The notes below the pieces were generated by a model. It was not told the origin of the DNA, ran no database searches, and worked only from the letters and a program-made list of their open reading frames with translations. Positions 41,946 through 50,900 of a stretch of DNA of 64,000 nucleotides are shown piece by piece. The stretch's first letter is position 1. Each line of letters starts with the position of its first letter. A program made the translations under genes and the position numbers. Source of the DNA: Delphinus delphis (lineage: Eukaryota > Chordata > Mammalia > Artiodactyla > Delphinidae); contig NC_082694.2 in NCBI RefSeq assembly GCF_949987515.2, forward strand, positions 14,811,958 through 14,875,957, written 5' to 3'.

Positions 41946-44900
41946 TTTACACTGTTTGTGGTAGTTATGTTAAGTCACCACAAACACTGAATTAGTGAAT
42001 ACTGAACCATTCCTAGGGGAAAGATGGGGTTAGGTTCCTTCAAGCCTCTGGTCACAATACTGTCATCAACCAATCAATACATAACCTTGTTTTATGTGTT
42101 TCTGTTGAAAAACACATTATTTAGTATATATTGCTGCAATGCTAACCTCGAACCCATGGCCACTATACCTCACGGCTGAATGAAGCTTATCTAACACATG
42201 TATTTTCTCCCTAAGACACATCACAGCCTCGTTGCACTTAGAACACTTAGAGAGCACTTCAGCACTACCCTTGGGGCCATTTGAAAGAGTGAAATCACCA
42301 ACGAAAAAGCACAAAAATGCAGTACTAAATAGACCTTGAAAAGGACACTTGTTTACAGTAGAAGAGAGGAAGTAAGAAGGCAGAATGTCACCTTATTCAA
42401 GCTCAGCTGGGAACATGTGTCAGACAACTGAAAATCTTCACCACTGTGCACATGTCTGTGAATGACCCTGAAAGCACCAAAGTACTGACTGGGGGGTTAC
42501 AAATATATTTTAGCAAGTAAGCAAGTTCCCAAATACGGAATCCTTAAATAATCAGGACTGACATATATATATACATACACAGATATATGTATATATATGA
42601 ATGATAGTCTTAGAAATGAGCTTCATATCACCTAGGTGTTTCTATACACACACATCATCAACTGTAGTACGTTTGTCCTTCCAACCCCAAATAAACAGTA
42701 CCAACCCAACGGCTAACACTAAGCAATGATGTCTGACAACTTAACTGCTCATAAGATGGGTCCTTTTCTCTGTTAGATATCTGAATGAGAGCAATCAACA
42801 TCAATATGTTAGTTCTCATATTCAAGGAGTCTGTCCTTCTATTTTTAGGGTTTAATATCGTTTCCGTGTTTTACCTGTATAGGCTTTAAAAGGTCTTTAG
42901 AAAGAAATACTCTTTGTTGATCTCCTAAAAAGCGAATAGACGTTATGGATCCCAAACCAGCTTTGTCCAGCAGAGGTCTGTACATCTGAAACAGAAGAAA
43001 ATGCTTTGGCATCATAACTGCTGCTGGCGTAATTCTGAAAACGGGGACTGGCAATATTCCATACACGTGGAGAGAGAGAAAGCCATTCAGTCGTTTATTT
43101 ACTATCAGTATCTCAATAATAACTATTCATGCAACCACAACAGGCGCACGTAATTTCTACCCAGAATCAATAACTTAAATGCGATACACATTTGAGAGTC
43201 ATTAACATATAGGTCTGGGGCCACAGATGTATGGCTTCCCCCAAATTTATGCAAAATATTGCTTTATGTACATTTTTGTGGGGAGACAGGGCCATGTTTT
43301 TAGCAAATTCTTAATAGATGGGGGAAAAAATACAAAGAGCAAAATACAACTTTAAACAAAACCCGACACCACTCAAAAACCTCCAGCAGCTCTTCTCACC
43401 CATGGGCAAAATCTTAACTTTGCTCATACGGGCATGCAGGCCCTTCACAAGCTGGTCAGCCTTTCAATCATCCTCTTAGCCTTTCAACTATCCAATCTGC
43501 CCCTTCCTCCTTCAAGCCCCAGCTCATGTCTCAAATAGCCTGAACTGTGCTCTCCTGATCACTATTTTCCTTTAACTGCACCAGACTTATGGTGTGGAAA
43601 TGGCACAGTCATATACTGACTGCTAGCATCTTTAAAGCCAAAGAAATATGAGCCAGGGGGAACCTTAAAGATCATGAGACCCCAAGTGGAAACCCTCACA
43701 GGGTCCAGGCAACAGCTACTTTTCAGCTTCCGCCCACTGTTGCGACAAGGAACTGCTATGCGGCCCCAGTGCTGCCACATCTTGCCACTTCTCCAAGAAA
43801 AACTGGAACTCTAGATTTTTAAGGACATTCTCTACATTCTTTAAATGTAGACAACTAATTTAGATTTTCTTAAAACACTGTGAGGGTCAAACCAAAAAGA
43901 TCTGTATGTCTGTATATATCTGCTGGTTTCTAACCACTGACCTAGACTAGACGTTCCCCACATGACCTCCACCCCCGACTTTTCAAGTGAAGAAACTGAG
44001 GCCCAAGAAAAGTCAAGGGTCAGAGTTGCAGGGCTCCTAGCAGGGCTGACAGGAGGTTCTGGGGGTTCTTCTGAATCTTCTACACTGTCATATCTCTGTA
44101 CTATTATTTTCCAGAGGACCAAATATAGGCATTACGTATAGATTTTCCCTGTTTCATTCGTAATGGGTGAAATACCCTCTTCTCAGGAGTTCAAGTAAGC
44201 CCGAGTTTTACTCACTATCGCAGGCCACTGAACAATTCGCTCAGAAACTTCAGGAGACTTCCGTTCAGCCAAAACCAAGTTATGTTCCACTAAAAAGGCT
44301 CTCCTTAGAAGGCTGTAGACGTCTATCCATCTTCTCTTCCTCCAAGATTCCCCATCAAACTCCACACACACCTAAGACAAACAAAATTGAAGGAAAGCAG
44401 ACTTGATTAACAAAAATAAACATGAAAAATGCCTAAGTTGAATTATACCCTCACCATTCTACTCGAGTCTGGTATCTGAATACGCTGCCCCCAACTCCTG
44501 CTCTCTTACTTCCCTTCTAAACCCACAATAAACTAACCAGATCTGTTAGAACCAATGAGCTTTGGCTCCCAAACCACTCTGGGAAGCAGAGTCAAGGGAT
44601 GTGGAGACCAGTCTCTGCCCTCAAAGTAACCTCTGGGAAGCCTTCACAAAAAAGAACCCCCGTGTAGAAGGTTTTTACATATGTTAATTAGACATCAGAG
44701 CTTTGAGAATTCAAAGACAGAAATCTGAAACCCAAAGTACTTCTCGCAGGGCATTGTAATTCTATGTTGACACTGTCAGTGAGTTTAAGATGACCGCCCA
44801 TCACACAATCCACCACTGGCTTCTGAAGCCCTCTGGTAGCAGTAGGACTCGGCACCAGGCGCTTTCAACACCTTGAGTTGAATAAACTGGGAAATTACCT

Positions 44901-47900
44901 CAGAGTTTGAAATCCAAGACAAGACAACTTTGCTACATATAGAAACGAGTAATTGATAAAGGACCCCAGAATTTTCCAAAACTACCTCTAACTTCTTACA
45001 TGAAAATTAAACTACCTTTGAAATACTATTTTCCAAGTAACTATGAAGTTTTCTGCTTCTGATCTGCAAAATACCTTTTAGCCCTAAAGTTAAAACCCTT
45101 ATAATTTGTAGATATTTTAAAACATAAAAAAAGAATTCAGTCCAAAAGTGGGTCTCTGACAGTAACCCATAAGTAGGAATCAGTCACAAAACCTTAAAAG
45201 TCATATAAACGTACCAAACACCTTAGCTTCCTTAACCCATTATGAATACGCTACCGTTTCATTTACTCTAAGTCTTTTAAAATGTTTCTTATGTTTTAAC
45301 TGAGATACAATAAACTCCCTCAATATTCAGTGTAAAAATCACTATTTTGGGCTTCCCCGGTGGCGCAGTGGTTGAGAGTCCGCCTGCTGATGTAGGGGAC
45401 ATGGGTTCGTGCCCCGGTCCGGGAAGATCCCACATGCCGCGGAGCAGCTAGGCCCGTGAGCCATGGCCGCTGAGTCTGCGCGTCCGGAGCCTGTGCTCCG
45501 CAACCGGAGAGGCCACAGCAGTGAGAGGCCCGCGTACCGCAAAAAAAAAAAAAATCACTATTTTAACTTGATTTAAAAGCTCTCCTCTTAATAGAGTGAT
45601 GTCTCATTTTTGGTTTCAAAGAATTAGTTAATAAATCTATCAACACTTCATAATTTCATAGGCAATCATATCTCCCTTTTCAACCTTTAATTTAAAAAAG
45701 TTTATTTAATTTCCATTTATTCATCAGAACCCAATTCAAAAATCCTTTCCTCAAGCCTTCCCTTACCAAAGAGCCCCTCTCTCTCCCAAGAGAAGTCCCT
45801 TGCTAATTGTACTCAAACTCTGTACTCTTCTTTTGTAGCACTATTCCACATTTTGAATTATTTATTTGTGGTCAACTGATTGACATTTTAAAAACTCTAA
45901 TCGGTCAAAGTCTGTCTTCTTTAACTTACCATGTATTTCATCAGTCAGTACTCGAATACTTGTTGAATGAATAAATTTCTCTCTGAATTGGGCTCTTACC
46001 TTGTTTCTCTCACCCATTTGGAAGGCAGGAAGTTCCCAACTGATATACCACTAGCCTCAATCCCAAACTTTTCCAGTTTTATGGCTATAGACTATCAATC
46101 TTTAAAACCAATGAAATTTGAGACCCATCCTATCCTTCTCCCCCAACCACAAAATATGCACCCCTAATTTCCCAGGCAACTTCCCCTGAGAAGCTGCATA
46201 TCTTCTTGGTATGGCAGGCTTTTAACCTTGCAGTTATTACAGAATAAGTGTAAATGTGTTAAGCACCTACTATGTGACAAGGCCCTGCGTACTCCACCTT
46301 GGTTCTATGTATTCCATCACCATAACCAACCAGTGGTTCTTCACATCGGGCTTCAGAGACTGCCCATCTTCCTTTCTGTTTGCCTAGTCACAGAATCCAG
46401 GTCCTCTGACATCTCCCCTAGTCTTTTTGCCCCACAGCACATCAACCTCAAACCCAACTTAGCTTTGGATGACAGTTTTCCCATCAACATAGTGTAAGAG
46501 GAATGCACATCTACACACATCAGAATCAGAGAGATCTGGGTTTGAATACCAGCTATGTTGAAGCTTTCTTAGAATGATTTTACATGCATAAAATAAAATA
46601 TGTAGAATTACAAAGGAAACCAATTAACTGTACCCAGGTCAAAAAGCTAAGCTCTCTGAATCTTGTGTTCTGGTAGCTTCAAAATGAAAGTACTAAGACC
46701 CACCCTTCACTGAATTGTTAGGTAGATTTTAAAGGCAATTTATGTTAAGTATCTGGCAAGGAGACTAGGTAGGTTTTTTTTTTGCGGTACGCAGGCCTCT
46801 CACTGTTGTGGCCTCTCCCATTGTGGAGCACAGGCTCTGGACGGGCAGGCTTCAGCGGCCATGGCTCACGGGCCCAGCTGCTCCGCGGCATGTGGGATCT
46901 TCCCGGACCGGGGCACGAACCCGTGTCCCCTGCATCGGCAGGCGGACTCTCAACCACTGCGCCACCAGGGAAGCCCAAGACTAGGTAGTTTTAAGACCTC
47001 CGTGGTAATTCAAATCTTAATTTATCAGAGTATCACTTCTTCAGTTAGGAATGGGAGGAGGAAGACTTCAATATGATTATCTAACATCTACTCAGAAAAA
47101 AAGTAATCTAAGATCTTAAGTGGCTTCCCAAAACGTATGCAATATCACAGTTCTTATCATATCTATAAGCTATCTATAAAGCTTATGATCAACCCTAAAT
47201 CAAATTTTAGACAAGCTGCCTCTTTATATCTCAATTATTTTAACATAAATTTATTTATTTATTAATTATTTATTTTTGGCTGCATTGGGTCTTCATTGCT
47301 GCACATAGGCTTTCTCTAGTTGCAGCGAGCAGGTGCTACTCTTTGTCGCGGTGCATGGTCTTCTCACTGTGGTGGCTTCTCTTGTTGCGGAGCACGGGCT
47401 CTAGGCATGCGGGCTTCAGGAGTTGTGGCACACGGGCTCAGTACTTGTGGCTCACAGGCTCTAGAGTGCAGGCTCAGTAGTTGTGGCGCACAGGCTACGT
47501 TGCTCTGCGGCATGTGGGATCTTCCCGGACCAGGGCTCGAACCCGTGTCCCCTGCATTGGTAGGCGGATTCTTAACTGCGCCACCAGGGAAGTCCCTATG
47601 TCTCAATTTTTGAGTAATCTGAAAATTAAGTTTAGTTCTTTAAAAATAAATAAATTTAGTTTTTTAAAAATAAATAATACTTTGAAGTATTAGGCTGTGT
47701 TGGTCAAAACTTCACATTTAAAAAGATGACTTTTAAGGGGCTTCCCTGGTGGCGCAGTGGTTGAGAGTCCCCCTGCCGATGCAGGGGACACGGGTTCATG
47801 CCCCGGTCCGGGAGGATCCCACATGCCGCGGAGCGGCTGGGCCCGTGAGCCATGGCCGCTGAGCCTGCGCGTCCGGAGCCTGTGCTCCGCAGCGGGAGAG

Positions 47901-50900
47901 GCTGCAGCTGTGGGAGGCCCGCGTACCGCAAAAAAAAAAAAAAAAAAGATGACTTTTGAAAAAATATAATAAAACCAACAAGTTGTGAGCTTTCTTCAAC
48001 GTTCTTTAAAAAGTTTCCTGTTTATCATAACTACATATCTTTCATTTGTGCCTTGAGGTCTGAAGTTCTATATATAAGGACACACACCCCCCCGCACCAA
48101 AAGCCTCTTTTACAGAAATTTCTATTTAAGAAAAACAACGGTAAGAATTCAAATTCAGGGGGAACTAATGTGATTTGACCAAGCTCCTGCAAAGTGACAG
48201 ATAAGACTAGTTGTCATTCTAAATGGTGTTCTTTCCTCCACAATCCCTTGGTCCACAAAGGAGATGTTATCTGTGCTGTCTGACTCCAAAGGCCAGAAAA
48301 AGGCCTATTAATTACAACTTACTACCTATAATTCCCAAATTTCCTATTTAAAAAATAGGGCATTTTGTAAATACGTGCCTATTAGCTTATAAAATTTCTT
48401 GACCAGATGTTGGATATTTCAAGTTAATTATTTCAAGCTGTTCTTCCCAGAAAGATAAATCTCTTTCCTTTAAGATATATGAATTAATATTATCTAATCA
48501 AGCTAATCTCAAAACCTCCACTTTTAGTATACACTAATCTTACCTAAGTATATGATTTTGAAAACTATCAGAATAGCCAAGTAAAATGTTTCCAAGTTTA
48601 AAAGTAGGCACTTACACAATGGCATGGTTTTTAATCACGAAGTTTTTAATGACATTCTACTCTATGCCCAGTACTACGGTACAGAATATCACTTATTTCA
48701 CTGCTTCACAAATTAGGAATTAATTCATTATGCTTCTATTTATGTCTTCTTACACCTAGACTCTTATCTAAAATCCCAGAGTCTAGCATTCAATTATAGG
48801 GGTAAACACTTTTTATTATTACACTGTGCTAAGTTTCTCATTTTACATGGGTTGACTGTCAACAGAATCCACCAACATTCAAGTTTCAACTGTATGCAAG
48901 GATGAAAAAACTAGGCATTGATTGGTCAAGGTATCCAACTGCCAAAAAGGGCTTTAACAGCAGCAAATGGTACATATAGTTGGCAAGTACTACTCATCTG
49001 CTAAGGACATCCCAAAGAACTAAGAAGGGGCAGAAGACTCAAGGAAAAAGTAGGTTCAAAGCAAGGAAAAGACTTAGACAAACAAGTTGGGGAAGGAGGG
49101 CATTCCCAGCATGCGTAGAACAAAGTCAGTTAAGAAGCAATCTGCCTCACACTCAAGTAGACAGAGTAGCACAAAAATAAGGTTGAAGAAGTCCTTATAA
49201 TCACACCTAATTAAGATCTGTTGTTATCCAAGTTAAAGAGAATGCCAATGCTCCATTGGAAGATAATTTCTGAACTGCTTTTCTATATACGAGTAATAAT
49301 TTTATGATTCCTTCATCTGTTCAAATATTTTAGCAAAAACTACATGCCAAGCAATGTTCTCAGTGCTGGGGATACTGAACCCAGCAAAATAGAGTTGCTC
49401 TAACCTCACTCTATCTGAATATTAAAGCCTAGTGTTTAAGGTCTGGGGACAAACTTCGGCAAGTTATTTAACTTGTTTAAGCCTCAATTTCTAACACTAA
49501 AAAATGTGGTTTACTATCTAGGATTTTTGTGAGGATTAAATCAAAGTATTTACTGCATGATAAGTATCTATTATGTCTTCACCTAACTTCTTTGTAATCA
49601 ACTACTAAACATTGTATCTGAATAAGTGACTTTGTTACGAAGTCTTTCTCTAGATGAAACAAATCTATTATGTCTTCACCTAACTTCTCTGTAATCAACT
49701 ACTAAACATTGTATCTGAGTAAGTGACTTTGTTACAAAGTCTTTCTCTAGATGAAACAAAGTTAACAAGCCTTGGTCTCATTCATTTCAACCTCAACTAA
49801 GGAAGCAAGTCAGTCTAGACAGACTTGTACTTCTATTAGTACTAAAACAGTTGCACACTACTTGAATTTCATTCATTCATATTCATTGCAGCCCCCCCAA
49901 CCCACTCCCAAAAACTCAATATCCCTAAGCCCAGGTCTTAGGCATTGTCTTAGTTACTCAGTTCCTGCCTGCATCTGGCCAAACACAATAGGTTTCAATG
50001 TTTCAAAAACTGTGTTTTTGCTAACACAACATATCCTTAAACTTACACCAATTACTTTATCTGCTACTCAATTAAGGAATGCAGCAATAAATCATGATTC
50101 AAAAAGAGAAACTGAGTAGATTTCTTACATGAGGGCTGAGTTGTGAAGTCTGTAGGTAAAGCAAAAAATCCACTATAGTCAAAATTGCTTTTGAATTAAA
50201 ATCCCTGTCGTCTCCAGGTTAGGCACCTTAGTGCAGTGAAGACACACATAGCCAAACGTGGATTCCAATGCTCCCTGTGTCACTTAGTAGCTAACTATGC
50301 AAGTCTGGACAAGATTTCCTTTCCTAAATCTATTTCTTTATTCTGAAAATGAAGATACCACCACCACTTCAAAGGCTGGGGGTGAGGGAGATGTGGAGAT
50401 TTAAAAGAACACACATAAAGGACCTCCTAGGTTCCCTTCCTAACCCAACGGGTCTGCAATCACTGCTGAGTAAGGAAACACCTAGTCTCTCATCATCTGC
50501 CAAAGAACTAAAGACTGTAAGGATTAATCTTGTTTCCACTCAAATCGGGTAAAAACAAATGCACTACAGAAAATTTTACTTGGCAGGTGAAATGAACCGC
50601 CGCAACTATGACTGAAATCTACTACACAAAGCCCATTTTATTGAGAAAGATGATTAGCCTAAGCAAATAGGCTGTACCACATTACCTTCTTTCTGTAAAC
50701 ATCAAAACGCACCTTGCTAGGAGTGAAACCAAATTTCACAGTGTACGACAGGAGTCCTCTGGTGGCAGAGCCTTTGATCAGGGAGCACGATGATTAAGAA
50801 GGTGGGCTCAAGGGTCAAAACTTTCTGGGTCAGAACACAGGTTATGCCAATTCCTTGAACAGTGTTTCAGCAATCAACACATATTCAACTGCCAATGCAA

